From assembly GCA_963803265.1 (NCBI GenBank), contig CAWDLZ010000022.1, positions 184,588-248,587 of the forward strand: a stretch of 64,000 nt of DNA. Direction: 5' to 3'. The translations under genes were made by a program, and so were the position numbers. Each line of letters starts with the position of its first letter. Positions within the stretch are counted from its first letter, which is position 1. A model generated the notes under the pieces. It saw only the letters and a program-made list of their open reading frames with translations, had not been told where the DNA came from and searched no databases. The DNA is from CAIKMD01 sp963803265 (GTDB lineage: Bacteria; Pseudomonadota; Alphaproteobacteria; ATCC43930; CGMCC-115725). Below, piece by piece: positions 1 through 9,923 of the stretch.

Positions 1-335
1 TCGATGCGATGCTCGGCATCGGGAAACATTGTGGCGAAACTCGCCGCCAATTGGCGCCGCCGCTCGGCTGGATCGGAGGGCTCGGGAGGATAGTCGATGA
101 TGCGCAGCACCGTCCCGTCTGCGGGCGGCCTCACGCCCTTATGCGCGGGCGCGAGGTCGGGTGCATCGATCCGCGCCGGCATGTCCTTCGTGACCCAGAT
201 ATTGGTCGAGCGATAGCCCGGCCGCTCGGGCACGCTCGAGCCCGGCAACAGGCGGTCTTCTTCGATGCGCGAGCGGCCCGCCGCGTCCGGTCCGGTGACG
301 ACGCGGCGGATCGGGGAAAGCTCGTGCGGCGCCAT
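1..335 (-). CDS. Cupin-like protein, C-terminal part beyond the left edge
   Basis: Reads leftward from an ATG at 333-335 and runs off the window, so only about 111 N-terminal residues are visible. The protein opens with MAPHELSPIRRVVTGPD and later shows GTVLRIIDYPPEP. I associate this layout (RRVVTG start, W..T..PA stretch, GT.LR..D..PE) with small single-domain cupin proteins of unknown substrate. The metal-binding cupin box would lie beyond the edge, so its ligands cannot be checked. A GAGG lies about 7 nt before the ATG. It is divergent from the binding protein that begins at 418. The family call rests on a partial pattern only. Confidence 0.5.
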   Translation of the reverse strand, partial: MAPHELSPIRRVVTGPDAAGRSRIEEDRLLPGSSVPERPGYRSTNIWVTKDMPARIDAPDLAPAHKGVRPPADGTVLRIIDYPPEPSDPAERRRQLAASFATMFPDAEHRI

Positions 336-417
336 GATGATCCTCGACCTCGCTGCCCGATCCTGATTACCATGCCGGCACCATTGCCCGCGACCACAAA
401 GCATATCAGGAGGAGCG

Positions 418-1510
418 ATGCCAAGACGATCGGGACTCATCGCCGGCGCGGCGCTTGCCTTGGGGCTGCTGGCCCAGCCGGCGGCCGCGCAAACCGCCGC
501 GATCAATCCGGCTCTGGCCAAGGTGATCGCGGCGGCGAAGCAGGAAGGCAAGCTGCTGATCCGCTCGAACTCCGGCTTCGACGCTGGCGGGGCCCGAGGC
601 GCAAGCAGCGGCGCAGGCGGGAATCAAGGCCACCTTCGGGGTCGATATCCCGATCGAGTGGTCGCCCGGGATGGCCTATGGCCCGCTCGCCGCGCAGCTT
701 TACCAGGAAATGCAGGCCGGCACGCCCGCCAGCACCGACGTGCTGGCGCTGACGCCGGTGCAGATCACGCCCTATCTCGACAAGGGCTTGTTCCGCGCCG
801 TCGATTGGCGGGCGTTATCGCCCGAGATCATCAAGCCCGAATTCGTCGAAGCGCAGGGCAAGGCGCTGCGCGTCGCGCTCTCGCTGCCCAGCATCCTCTA
901 CAACGTCAAGGCGGCGCCCTGGGTCGGCGAGATCGATACGGCGGCCGACCTGCTCAAGCCCCAATACCAGGGAAAGTTCGTGACCACGCCGTTCCTCGGC
1001 GGGTTCGACGTGCTGTTGGCGGATGACGTCTGGGGCATCGCCAAGACCACCGCCTATGTCAAGCAATTCGTGACCCAGATCGCGGGCTTCGTCAGTTGCG
1101 GCAGCGTGGACCGCATCGCCTCGGGCGAGGTGGCGGCACTGGCGCTCGATTGCGGCGGCGGCTGGCCCAACGACATCGTTTATCGCGGCAAGAACATCAT
1201 CGCGACCCGGATCGTGAGCGACATTGCCGAGCTGCGCTATTCTTACGTCACGATTCCGACCCACGCGGCGCATCCCAACGCCGCGATCCTCTATTCGCTC
1301 TATCTCGATTCGCCCGAGGGTCAGGAAAAGGTGATGGCGCAGTACAGCGGTCTCGATCTCGGCCAATATCCCCAATCCTATGCCCGCAAGCTGGTCGATG
1401 ACGAGCGCGCGAAGGGCGTGAAATTCATCGACGTCACCGTCGATTGGTGGCAAGCCCATCCCGGGGTCGATCAGGCGACCGTCGATCTCATCAAGCTCGC
1501 GACGCACTGA
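418..1510 (+). CDS. Extracellular solute-binding protein of an ABC importer (one frameshift as assembled)
   Basis: Periplasmic binding protein of about 363 residues once a single extra G in the GGGG run at 589-592 is removed. Codons 418-591 and 593-1510 then join as ...SGFDAGG-PEAQAAAQAGIK. The N-terminus is a Sec signal peptide (basic MPRR, hydrophobic core, cleavage near AAAQT). The mature part starts with LAKVIAAAKQEGKLLI, a form typical of the iron/polyamine-like binding-protein group (SBP_bac family). No permease or ATPase gene is adjacent, so it is an orphan binding protein here and its ligand is unknown. An AGGAG precedes the ATG. The indel is probably a consensus error, since both halves are well conserved. 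Confidence 0.72.
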
Positions 1511-1534
1511 TTTTTCGCGCGCGACGGACGCGCT

Positions 1535-2354
1535 TCAGCTTTCGTCGCGGCGCGTCGCGATCTTGAGGTAGATGAGCAAGGGATAAAGCGACGAGACGGC
1601 GGCGAGCGCCACGCCGTAAGCGCCTTCGCGATAGCCGCGGCGGGCGACATAGGATTTCCAGGACCGGCTGAAAATCCGCCGGAGCGCGCCAGCGAGAGCG
1701 GGTCGCGCCCCAGCCTCGATCGCGTCGAGCGCGGCGAGGTCGGTATAGCGGTTGAGGCGGCCGACCATGTCGGCGATGTCGCGATAGACGTAGTGGTCGA
1801 GGCTGTAGCGCAACCTGCCGCGCGGGCCGCTGAGCGCGATCTTCGGATGAACGCGGCCCTCGCCCCATCTTTTCGCGCCGGCGCGGAACAGGATCGTCTT
1901 GGCGCTGACGCCGTTATAGGCGCCCCAGCCATGGCGAACGAGCCTGCCGCCGATATAGTTCGCGATCGGCACCAGAAACACGCCGCCCTCGGCGGTGGCG
2001 ATCGCCCCACGGATCTCGGCGGCGAGCGCCTCCGAGACCCGCTCGTCGGCATCGACTTCGAGGATCCAGTCGCACCGGCAAGCATCCAGCCCGGCGTTGC
2101 GGCGCGGGCCTTCGAGCTCCCAGGCTCCGGCGAGGATTCGCGCGCCGAAAGCCTCGGCGATGCCGGCGGAGGCGTCGCTCGTGCGGTCGAGGCACGACCA
2201 CGATCTCGTCGGCAAAGCGCAGCGTCTCGAGGCAAGAAGCAAGATTCGCCTGTTCGTTACGCGCGACCACCAAGGCCGACAGGCTGGGAGCCTTCGGCGC
2301 CGATCCGTCCGAAATCATGGCGACAGACTTGGGCGATGGCGGATCGAAGGTCAA
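1535..2354 (-). CDS. Family 2 glycosyltransferase, WaaE/KdtX-like (one frameshift as assembled)
   Basis: About 272 residues after removing one extra base at 2191-2192 (plus-strand GG). The N-terminal half has LSALVVARNEQANLASCLETL and ends with ADEIVVV. The second half has DRTSDASAGIAEAFGARIL, then NAGLDACRCDWILEVDADER with the DxD-type metal site. Later HGWGAYNG and a CDHYVYRD-like segment match glycosyltransferases that modify lipopolysaccharide core or heptose (WaaE group). It has no membrane segment and would act at the cytoplasmic face. An alternative start lies at 2318 (MISDGSAPK). It diverges from the oxidoreductase at 2420 over a 65-bp shared promoter region. The exact acceptor sugar is unknown. 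Confidence 0.75.
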
Positions 2355-2419
2355 GCCGCGGCTCGGGGCGCCAGCCCGGCCGCATTGTCAGAAACCTCTG
2401 CGCGCCATAGATTCGAGCG

Positions 2420-5400
2420 ATGGACCGCGCGACGGCGACGCTCGACGACAAATACACCCTCAAGTCCGGGCGGATTTATCTGACGGGCACCCAGGCTTTG
2501 GTGCGCCTCCCGCTGATGCAGCGCTGGCGCGACCGCGAGGCGGGTCTCAACACCGGCGGCTTCATCTCGGGCTATCGCGGCTCGCCGCTGGGCTCCTACG
2601 ATTTCGCGTTGTGGCAGGCGCGCCAGCACCTCCTCGCCCATGACATTCGCTTCCAGCCCGGCCTCAACGAGGACCTCGCCGCCACCTCGGTATGGGGCAC
2701 GCAGCAGGTGCCGCTTTTTCCCGGCGCCAAGGTCGATGGCGTGTTCGCGATCTGGTACGGCAAGGGGCCGGGCGTGGACCGCTCGACCGATCCGTTCAAG
2801 CATGCCAATGGCGCCGGCACCTCGCCCTATGGCGGCGTGCTGGCGATCGCCGGCGACGATCATGGCTGCGCAGTCCTCCACCAATGCCCATCAGAGCGAA
2901 CACATCTTTCGCGCCGCGATGATGCCGCTCCTTAACCCGGCCAGCGTGCAGGACTATCTCGATTTCGGTTTGCTCGGCTTCGCGCTGTCGCGTTACGCCG
3001 GCTGCTGGGTCGGCATGAAGGCGATCGCCGAAACCGTCGAAAGCGCGGCCTCGGTCGAAGCCGATCCGCATCGCGTGACGATCGCCCTGCCCGGCGATTT
3101 CGCGCTGCCGCCGGGCGGCTTGGGCATCCGCTGGCCGGACACGCCGCTGGCGCAGGAGGCGCGCCTTCACGGCCCGAAGATGGCGGCGGTGGCGGCTTTC
3201 GCCCGCGCCAATCCGGTGGACCGGATGATCTTCGATCCGCCGCGCGCGCGCCTCGGCATCTGCACCACCGGAAAGGCCTATCTCGACCTCCGCCAAGCGC
3301 TCGACGATCTTGGCCTCGACGGCCATGCCGCCGAGGCGCTGGGGCTGCGGCTCTACAAGGTCGGGCTGGTCTGGCCCCTCGAGGCCCATGGCGCAAGACG
3401 CTTCGCCGAGGGCCTCGAGGACGTGCTGGTGGTCGAGGAAAAGCGCGGCTTCGTCGAGGACCAGCTCGTCCGCATCCTCTACAATCTCCCCGCGGCGCGC
3501 CGCCCAAGCGTCGTCGGCAAGAGCGACGAAGCGGGCGCGCCATTATTGCCCAGCGCGGGCGAGCTCTCGCCGCCTTCTGGTCGCGCGCGCGGTGATGGCG
3601 CGGCTCGGCCGGCTCGGGCTCGACAACGATCTCATGCGCCAGCGCCTCGCGCGGCTCGAGGAATTCGAGCGCCCGGCCGAGATCGCCGGCGTCACGGGCG
3701 AGCGCAGCGCCTATTTCTGCTCGGGCTGCCCGCATAACACCTCGACCCGCGTGCCGGAAGGCAGCCGCGCGCTCGCCGGCATCGGCTGCCATTACATGGC
3801 GCAGTTCATCCCGTCGCGCCACACCGCGACCTTCTCGCACATGGGCGGCGAGGGTGCCGCCTGGATCGGGCAGGCGCCGTTCTCGGCCGACCGGCATATC
3901 TTCCAGAACATCGGCGACGGCACCTATCAGCACAGCGGCCTTCTCGCGATCCGCGCCGCGGCCGCGGCGGGCGTGAACATCACCTACAAGATTCTCTACA
4001 ACGACGCGGTGGCGATGACCGGCGGCCAGCCGCTCGACGGACACCTTACGGTCCCGCAGATCACCCGCCAGGTCGCTGCCGAGGGCGCGCGCGAGGTCGT
4101 CGTCGTCACCGACGAGCCGGATAAATACCCCGCGGGTTCGGACTTCGCGCCCGGCACCCGGATCCGGCACCGCGACGCGCTCGACGCCGTGCAACGCGAG
4201 CTGCGCGAAATCCCCGGCCTTACCGTGCTGGTCTATGACCAGACCTGCGCCGCGGAAAAGCGCCGCCGCCGCAAGCGCGGCCTCTATCCCGATCCGCCCC
4301 AGCGCGTCTTCATCAACGACGCGGTGTGCGAAGGCTGCGGCGATTGCTCCGACGCGTCGAACTGCATCGCGATCAAGCCGCTGGAGACCGAGTTCGGCCG
4401 CAAGCGCGTCATCGACCAATCCTCGTGCAACAAGGATTATTCCTGCGTCAAGGGCTTCTGCCCGAGCTTCGTCACGGTGCATGGCGGCGAATTGCGCAAG
4501 GCGGATAAGGAAGCGGCGCCGGCGCCCGAGCGATCGCGCGACGATCTTCCGCTGCCGGCCGCGCCGGTGGAGCAGCGGCCGGAAAAGAAGAATCCCGCCG
4601 CGCCGTCCACGGCCGCGCCTTATTCGATCCTCGTCACCGGCATCGGGGGCACTGGAGTCATCACGCTCGGCGCGCTCCTGGGCATGGCGGCCCATCTCGA
4701 TGGCAAGGGCTGCACCGTCCTCGACCATACCGGCCTCGCGCAGAAGAACGGCGCGGTGATGAGCCATGTCCGGATCGCCGGCCGGCCCGACGAGCTTCAC
4801 GCGGTGCGGATCGCGCCCGGCGGCGCCGACGCGGTGCTGGCCTGCGACATGGTGGTGGCAACCTCCAGGCACGCGCTCGCGACGATCCAGCGCGGCGTCA
4901 CGCGCGTCGTCGCCAACAGCGAGGTCGAGCCGACCGCGGCTTTCGTCACCGATGGCGGTCTCGATCTCGATGTCGAGGCGATGCGGCGCGCGCTCGTGGA
5001 TTCGTGCGGCGCGGCGAAGCTCAATTTCGTCGCCGCGACCGGCCTCGCCACCGCGATCACCGGCGATTCCGTCGCGACCAACATGTTCCTGCTCGGCTAT
5101 GCCTTTCAGAGCGGGCTGGTGCCGGTTTCGCTCGATGCGCTGGAGCGCGCGATCGCGCTGAACGGGGTCGCGGTCGAGACCAACCGCCGCGTCTTCGCCG
5201 CCGGACGCCGCGCCGCGCTCGCGCGCGCCACGGCGCCCTTGCCCACGCCCGAGGCGGCTCCCGTGCCGTCCCTGCCCGCAACCATCGAGCGCCGGGCCGC
5301 GTTCCTGGCCCGGTACCAAAACGAAGCTTACGCCAAGGCTTATCGCGAGCGGGTGGGGCGCGTCGCGGCGGCCGAAAAGCAACTCGGCCCGGCACCGACC

Positions 5401-5946
5401 GGGCTGGCCGAGGCGGTCGCGCGCAACCTCGCCAAGCTCATGGCCTACAAGGACGAATACGAGGTCGCGCGGCTCTATACCGACGGCGCGTTCGAGAAAA
5501 AGCTCCGCGCTCAATTCGCCGGCAAGCTGCGCCTCGAATTCCATCTCGCGCCGCCGCTTTTCGCGCGCCGCGACCCAGCGACCGGCGAGCTGCAAAAGCG
5601 CGCCTACGGCTCCTGGGTATTCCCGCTCTTCAAGCTGCTGGCAAGCCTGCGACGGTTGCGCGGAACGCGCTTCGATATTTTCGGCCGCACCGCCGAGCGC
5701 CGGACCGAGCGATCGCTCATTCGCGACTACAACGCGGTTTTGGACGAGCTGATCGCCGGACTCGCTCCGCGAAATCATGCCCTGGCGGTCGAGATCGCGC
5801 GCCTCCCCGAGCGCATTCGCGGCTTCGGCCACGTCAAGGAGCGCAGCATCGCCGCCGCCAAGGCGCGGGAAGCCGCGCTCCTCGCCACGTTCCGCGCGAG
5901 CTGCGCGCCGGGCACCGGGACGGGCAAGCGATTCGCGGTTTTTTGA
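2420..5946 (+). CDS. Fused indolepyruvate:ferredoxin oxidoreductase (IorAB type; two frameshifts as assembled)
   Basis: Oxidatively decarboxylates aryl 2-oxoacids such as indolepyruvate to acyl-CoA with ferredoxin as acceptor. After removing an extra T at 2867 and an extra C near 3573 the product is about 1174 residues, the usual size of the alphaproteobacterial single-chain form. Order of parts: N-terminal thiamine-pyrophosphate pyrimidine half (AGDDHG then AQSSTNAHQSEH); YFCSGCPHNTST; the cofactor site NIGDGTYQHSG with YNDAVAMTGGQP; the cysteine-rich clusters CEGCGDCS and CNKDYSCVKGFCPS for iron-sulfur centres; then the gamma-type domain starting GIGGTGVITLGALLG. It stands alone, with ctpA about 65 bp downstream. 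Broken frames are most likely sequence errors because all domains are intact. Confidence 0.85.
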
Positions 5947-6010
5947 GGCCGGCGCCGCTTTCGATTATACTGGGACAACGCTTCGCGATCTCTGACGGTT
6001 GGAACAAGTC

Positions 6011-7411
6011 ATGCGCATGCTCAATCTGGCGGCCTCGGCCGCGCTCATCGCCCTCATTCCGCTGGCCACCCCGGACGCGGCTTCCGACGCCGATAGCGGC
6101 GGCACGGTCACGCTCAACCTGGTCAAGGAGATCTTCGACCAGATCAAAACCAGCTATGTCGAGCCGGTCTCCGACAAGCAGCTCATCGAGGGCGCGGTGA
6201 AGGGCATGGTGGCTTCGCTCGATCCGCATTCGAGCTACATGGATGCCAAGGAATACAGCGAGATGATGGTCCAGACCTCGGGCGAGTTCGGCGGGCTGGG
6301 CATGCAGGTGACGATGGAGAACAACGTCGTCAAGGTCATCTCGCCGATCGACGACACGCCCGCGGCCCGCGCCGGCGTCAAGCCCGACGACATCATCCTC
6401 GCGATCGACGACGCGCCCGTCACCGACATGACCTTGTCCGAGGCGGTCGACAAGCTGCGCGGGGCGATCGGCACGCCGGTCAAGCTCACCATCCGCCGCG
6501 GCCAAAGCGATCCGTTCCAGCTCACCCTCACCCGCGCCGATATCAAGGTTGATCCGGTCAAGTCGCAGCTCGAGGGCGACAACGTCGCCTATCTGCGCAT
6601 CACCAATTTCTCCGAGCGCACCGACACCGAGCTCGAGGCGGCTTTCAAGTCGCTGCAACAGCAATCGGGCAATAAGCTGATCGGGGTCGTCCTCGATCTG
6701 CGCAATAATCCCGGCGGATTGCTCGATCAGGCGGTCTCGGTGTCCAACGATTTCCTCGACCAGGGCGAGATCGTCTCGATCAAGGGCCGGCAGTCGCGCG
6801 ACACCAGGCGTTACGAGGCGCAAGCCAACCGCGATATGACCCATGGCCTCCCGATGGTCGTGCTGATCAATGGCGGCTCGGCCTCGGCTTCCGAGATCGT
6901 CGCCGGCGCGCTTCAGGACGATCACCGCGCCGTGCTGCTCGGCACCCGCTCCTTCGGCAAGGGATCGGTCCAGAGCGTGCTCCCGGTCAAGGAGAGCGGC
7001 GGCGGAATCCGGCTGACGACCGCGCTTTATTACACCCCGTCAGGCCGCTCGATCCAGGGAACAGGCATCGAGCCGGACATCGCCGTCGAGCCGGCCCGGA
7101 TCGAGCAGGTTGCCGAAGCGGCCATCCAGCACGAATCCGATCTCCCCGGCGCGCTCAAGAACACCGGCCCGGCCGGCTCGGCCGGTTCATCGCCCGCGAA
7201 GCCGCCGGCGCCGAGCACATCGGCCGCGCCGCCCGCCGGCCCGGCCACGCCGAACGCGGCGGAATTGCCACCTGGCGCGACGGCGATACCCAAGCCGGAC
7301 GCCGCGGCCTTCGATCCCGGTGCGTTCGGCAGCGGCGGCGATTACCAGCTGGTGCGCGCGGTCGATCTCCTGCGCGGCGCCGTGTTGTTCAAGACTACCT
7401 CGGCGCAATAG
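6011..7411 (+). CDS. ctpA: S41 family C-terminal processing peptidase
   Basis: Periplasmic tail-specific protease of about 466 residues. I chose the ATG at 6011 rather than the TTG at 5999 because the signal sequence MRMLNLAASAALIALIPLA starts there. Order: signal peptide; a short helical region with LDPHSSYM; PDZ domain with GEFGGLGMQV; then the S41 core. The catalytic serine sits in NGGSASASEIVAGAL and the general-base lysine in GTRSFGKGSVQ, the Ser/Lys dyad of this family. An Ala/Pro-rich linker of about 70 residues (7160-7300) precedes a short conserved tail ending QLVRAVDLLRGA. Role: trimming of envelope proteins or peptidoglycan hydrolase turnover. It is often next to murein hydrolase genes, but not here. 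Confidence 0.92.
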   Translation: MRMLNLAASAALIALIPLATPDAASDADSGGTVTLNLVKEIFDQIKTSYVEPVSDKQLIEGAVKGMVASLDPHSSYMDAKEYSEMMVQTSGEFGGLGMQVTMENNVVKVISPIDDTPAARAGVKPDDIILAIDDAPVTDMTLSEAVDKLRGAIGTPVKLTIRRGQSDPFQLTLTRADIKVDPVKSQLEGDNVAYLRITNFSERTDTELEAAFKSLQQQSGNKLIGVVLDLRNNPGGLLDQAVSVSNDFLDQGEIVSIKGRQSRDTRRYEAQANRDMTHGLPMVVLINGGSASASEIVAGALQDDHRAVLLGTRSFGKGSVQSVLPVKESGGGIRLTTALYYTPSGRSIQGTGIEPDIAVEPARIEQVAEAAIQHESDLPGALKNTGPAGSAGSSPAKPPAPSTSAAPPAGPATPNAAELPPGATAIPKPDAAAFDPGAFGSGGDYQLVRAVDLLRGAVLFKTTSAQ

Positions 7412-7455
7412 GCCATTTTGCGGCGAAGGCCGCGCCGAATTCGGGGCCGGGCGAG

Positions 7456-7938
7456 CTAGAGCTGCGAGATTACCGCGCGGGCGGCATTGGTGATGCTGAC
7501 ATCGGTGGCGGTCGCGCTGGTCGCCTCGGCGTACCATTGGTCCACCGCCTGCGCCAGGAGCAGGCTGCCGCGCTTCCTGAGATCGGCGCCAAGGACGGCC
7601 TCGAGCGAACGGATGCGGGCAAAGAGCTTGCGGGTCGCGGCTTTGCGCCGCTCCTCGGCTTGCTGGGCGGTCGCAGCTTGCCCGGCGCTGATCGCCTTGA
7701 CCGGGGGTTTCGCGCCGGCTGGCCCGGCCGGCGGCACTGCGACTGGGGTCGGCCGCGGAGCCGGCTTCGCCACGACCGCCATGGCGGGACGACCGGCAAC
7801 CGCCATGGCGGCGGCCGGCTTCTGGGCTGGCGCCGGTCTGGCCAATGGCCTTTTCGGAGCGGCTTTCTTGGCCGGGGCTTTCTTGGCCGCCGGCTTGCCC
7901 GATTTTTTCTTGGGCGCCGCTTTCGCGCGGGATGGCAT
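7456..7938 (-). CDS. Histone-H1-like basic Ala/Lys/Pro-rich protein with a conserved C-terminal domain
   Basis: About 160 residues. The ATG at 7936-7938 is preceded by GGAGGAAA, which decides the start against longer upstream options. The first third is a lysine/alanine/proline tail with KKKSGKPAAKKAPAKKAAPK, resembling the tails of bacterial H1-like DNA-binding proteins. The middle is Pro/Ala/Val low-complexity. The last 70 residues are normal and predicted helical (AEERRKAATRKLFARIRSLEAVLG, then LLLAQAVDQWYAEATSA). I do not recognise the C-terminal domain. The tail suggests nucleic acid binding; a nucleoid-associated role is inference. It converges with ctpA, with 44 bp between their stops. 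Confidence 0.6.
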   Translation of the reverse strand: MPSRAKAAPKKKSGKPAAKKAPAKKAAPKRPLARPAPAQKPAAAMAVAGRPAMAVVAKPAPRPTPVAVPPAGPAGAKPPVKAISAGQAATAQQAEERRKAATRKLFARIRSLEAVLGADLRKRGSLLLAQAVDQWYAEATSATATDVSITNAARAVISQL

Positions 7939-8255
7939 CATTTTCCTCCAATGACCCTTTCGGGCGCCGTCAAATTGTAACCGAGACGGCCTTAGAGCAA
8001 GAGAAAACCGCTGGATTCCACAGTTTTGCCGCAACATTTCGCGCTTGACCGCCGGCCTCGCGGCTTGACGGGACGCGCCTACTTCAGAATAAACGTGAGA
8101 AATAGGCTATAATACATTGAAATATATAGTAGTTAATTTAATGTTTCCCTTAAATGCCCTGGAGGCACCTTCCGCCGGCGCACCTGGGACAACGCGCCCA
8201 AGCGCCTGAATTCCCAGGGGCTTGAAAGAATCGGCTGGGGCCGCGATGGACTCGG
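7939..8255. other. Intergenic stretch without a gene
   Basis: About 317 bases without a convincing reading frame. The segment 8091-8155 is unusually AT-rich for this genome, with runs such as gaaatatatagtagttaatt. It could hold a promoter or be a relic, but I see no paired repeat or clear -35/-10 pair. The right end serves as the downstream region of the leftward binding-protein gene. Confidence 0.5.
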
Positions 8256-9284
8256 TTATTTCGGCGCGTGCTCGACGAATTCCGGAGCGAAGATCCGGCT
8301 CATGTCGATCTTGTCGGAAGCGGCGAGCCGGCCGGTATCGAGCACCTGCTGATAGGCGAGCAGCTGCTCCTGCTTCGTCGTGCTGCCATCGTCGGTGAAG
8401 ATCGCCTTATTGGCCTCGATCACCTTGGTATAAATCTCCTTGTCGCCGCCATAGAACTCCGGCGGCATGGCATTGACGATCTGGTCGACCGGCGCCGTGT
8501 GCAACCATTTCACCGCCTTGACCAGCGCGTTGACATAATGTTGCACGATGTCGTGATGGGCGGCGGCATACTCGGCCGTCGTGGTCGCGCCGGCCAAGGC
8601 AGCCGGGCCGCCATAGACGAAGGTTTGCCCGGCAAGGGTGCGGGTATCGTCTTCCGGCACCGGCACGAGGAAACCGTTGACCGTGAGGCGGGTGATGACC
8701 GGATCGGCTTGCACCATGGCGTTAACCTTCCCGGTCTCCATAGCCGCGATCGCGGTCGCGCCCGAGCCCACGCCGATCGAGGTGACGTCGGCCAGGCTGA
8801 GCCCGCCCTTGCCGAGAATAATGCGCAGCATGTTCTCGGCGGCTCCGCCAGGACCGGTCACGCCGATATTCATGCCTTTCAGATCGGCGGGACCGCGATA
8901 GGTCTTGGCCTTGTCGGGCGGCAGGCCCATGACGATGGCCGAGAGATGCGCGCCAAGAAACACCGACACGATGTTGACGCCTTTGGGCTGCAGCAGGAAG
9001 GCGTAGTCGATGGCGCCATAGACCATGTCGGCGCTGCCGCCGACCAGCGCCTCGACCGCCTTGGGGCCGTTCTGCAAGTCCTGGATATCGACATCGAGCC
9101 CCTCGTCCTTGAAATAGCCGAGCTGATAGGCCAAGGGCAGCGGCAGATAGGCGATGATGGTCTTGCCGCCGGTCGCGACCGTGATGGTCTGCTTGGCGCC
9201 CGCGCCGGTTTGCGCCGCCCCCGGCAGCGGCGCGAGCGCCACCGCGCCGAAGGCCGCCCAAACGAGAATTGCACTGCGCTTCAT
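8256..9284 (-). CDS. NitT/TauT-family ABC substrate-binding protein
   Basis: Periplasmic binding protein of 342 residues with a Sec signal (MKRSAILVWAAFGAVALAPLPGAAQ). The mature part shows the NMT1/SsuA-like opening ITVATGGKTIIAYLPLPLAYQLGYFKDEGLDV, followed by the two lobes with GSADMVYGAIDYAFLL and GMNIGVTGPGGAAENMLR. These proteins bind small organic acids, sulfonates, pyrimidine precursors or nitrate; the ligand cannot be told from sequence. No permease or ATPase is adjacent. Its start codon overlaps the stop of the upstream paralogue fragment in an ATGA arrangement (9281-9284), so the two are translationally coupled. Confidence 0.83.
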   Translation of the reverse strand: MKRSAILVWAAFGAVALAPLPGAAQTGAGAKQTITVATGGKTIIAYLPLPLAYQLGYFKDEGLDVDIQDLQNGPKAVEALVGGSADMVYGAIDYAFLLQPKGVNIVSVFLGAHLSAIVMGLPPDKAKTYRGPADLKGMNIGVTGPGGAAENMLRIILGKGGLSLADVTSIGVGSGATAIAAMETGKVNAMVQADPVITRLTVNGFLVPVPEDDTRTLAGQTFVYGGPAALAGATTTAEYAAAHHDIVQHYVNALVKAVKWLHTAPVDQIVNAMPPEFYGGDKEIYTKVIEANKAIFTDDGSTTKQEQLLAYQQVLDTGRLAASDKIDMSRIFAPEFVEHAPK

Positions 9285-9805
9285 GGTGATCCTTCCGGGA
9301 ACTTCTGGTTGGCGCGGTCGACGAACCGCTTATCGAAGGTGCGCGCGAGATCGACCGTCTCCTCCGGGGTGGGCCGCCCCGCCTTGACCATCTGCCGATA
9401 GGTGGCTTCGATCTCCGGCATGGTGGCACGTCCGTCGCCGCTCATCGAGGCGAGATTGGCGGCGAGGCTCCTAGCAGAGAGCTCGCGGTCGGCACCGTAG
9501 AACTCGGCTGGCACCGCGGCGACGATATCGTCCACGCTTGCCTGGTGCATCCATTCGAGGGCGCGCACGGTCGCGTTGACGAAGGACTGGACGGTATCGG
9601 GATGAGCCTTGATATATCCGGCGAGCGCCAACGAGCCGCCGGTCGTAAGGAGCGCGCCGTAGACGTATTTCTGGCCCGCCGCCTCGGCGGCCCCGACCGC
9701 GACCGTGACGGTCTGGTCCGCTCGCCGCGCGGATTGCGCCTCGGCCGATCCGTAAGCGAGCAAGATCGCCAGCCATGTCGCCAGCGCGACCAAGGTTTTC
9801 CGCAT
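9281..9805 (-). CDS. Internally deleted NitT/TauT binding-protein paralogue (signal peptide plus C-terminal part)
   Basis: 174 residues against 342 in the neighbour. The signal peptide (MRKTLVALATWLAILLAYGSAEAQ) and first strand (TVTVAVG) are kept. The frame then goes straight to AAGQKYVYGALLTTGGSLAL, which aligns with AGQTFVYGGPAALAG of the neighbour near residue 215, and continues collinearly to the C-terminus (EWMHQASVDDIVAAVPAEFYGADRE versus KWLHTAPVDQIVNAMPPEFYGGDKE). About 170 residues forming most of both lobes are gone, yet the frame is open and no stop intrudes. It cannot form a normal binding cleft. It may be a decaying duplicate, or retained as an accessory domain. Confidence 0.75.
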   Translation of the reverse strand: MRKTLVALATWLAILLAYGSAEAQSARRADQTVTVAVGAAEAAGQKYVYGALLTTGGSLALAGYIKAHPDTVQSFVNATVRALEWMHQASVDDIVAAVPAEFYGADRELSARSLAANLASMSGDGRATMPEIEATYRQMVKAGRPTPEETVDLARTFDKRFVDRANQKFPEGSP

Positions 9806-9923
9806 CGCGTGCTTTCCCCGAGCGAAGCCTTCCCCATTCGCGCCCCGCTGTCAAATTCATCCAGCCAGGCGCTTCGCGGGCGGATCGCGCGCTGCCGCAC
9901 GACATTCCCACCGCCCAGTTTTT

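Noticed and set aside
2932..5832. A 966-codon open frame on the minus strand opposite the indolepyruvate oxidoreductase.
   Set aside because: High-GC antisense shadow. Its translation is Arg/Ala-rich low complexity without motifs, while the plus strand encodes a recognised enzyme.
8091..8155. The AT-rich patch as an origin or attachment site.
   Set aside because: No DnaA boxes, iterons or paired core repeats are visible; it is only a short drop in GC.
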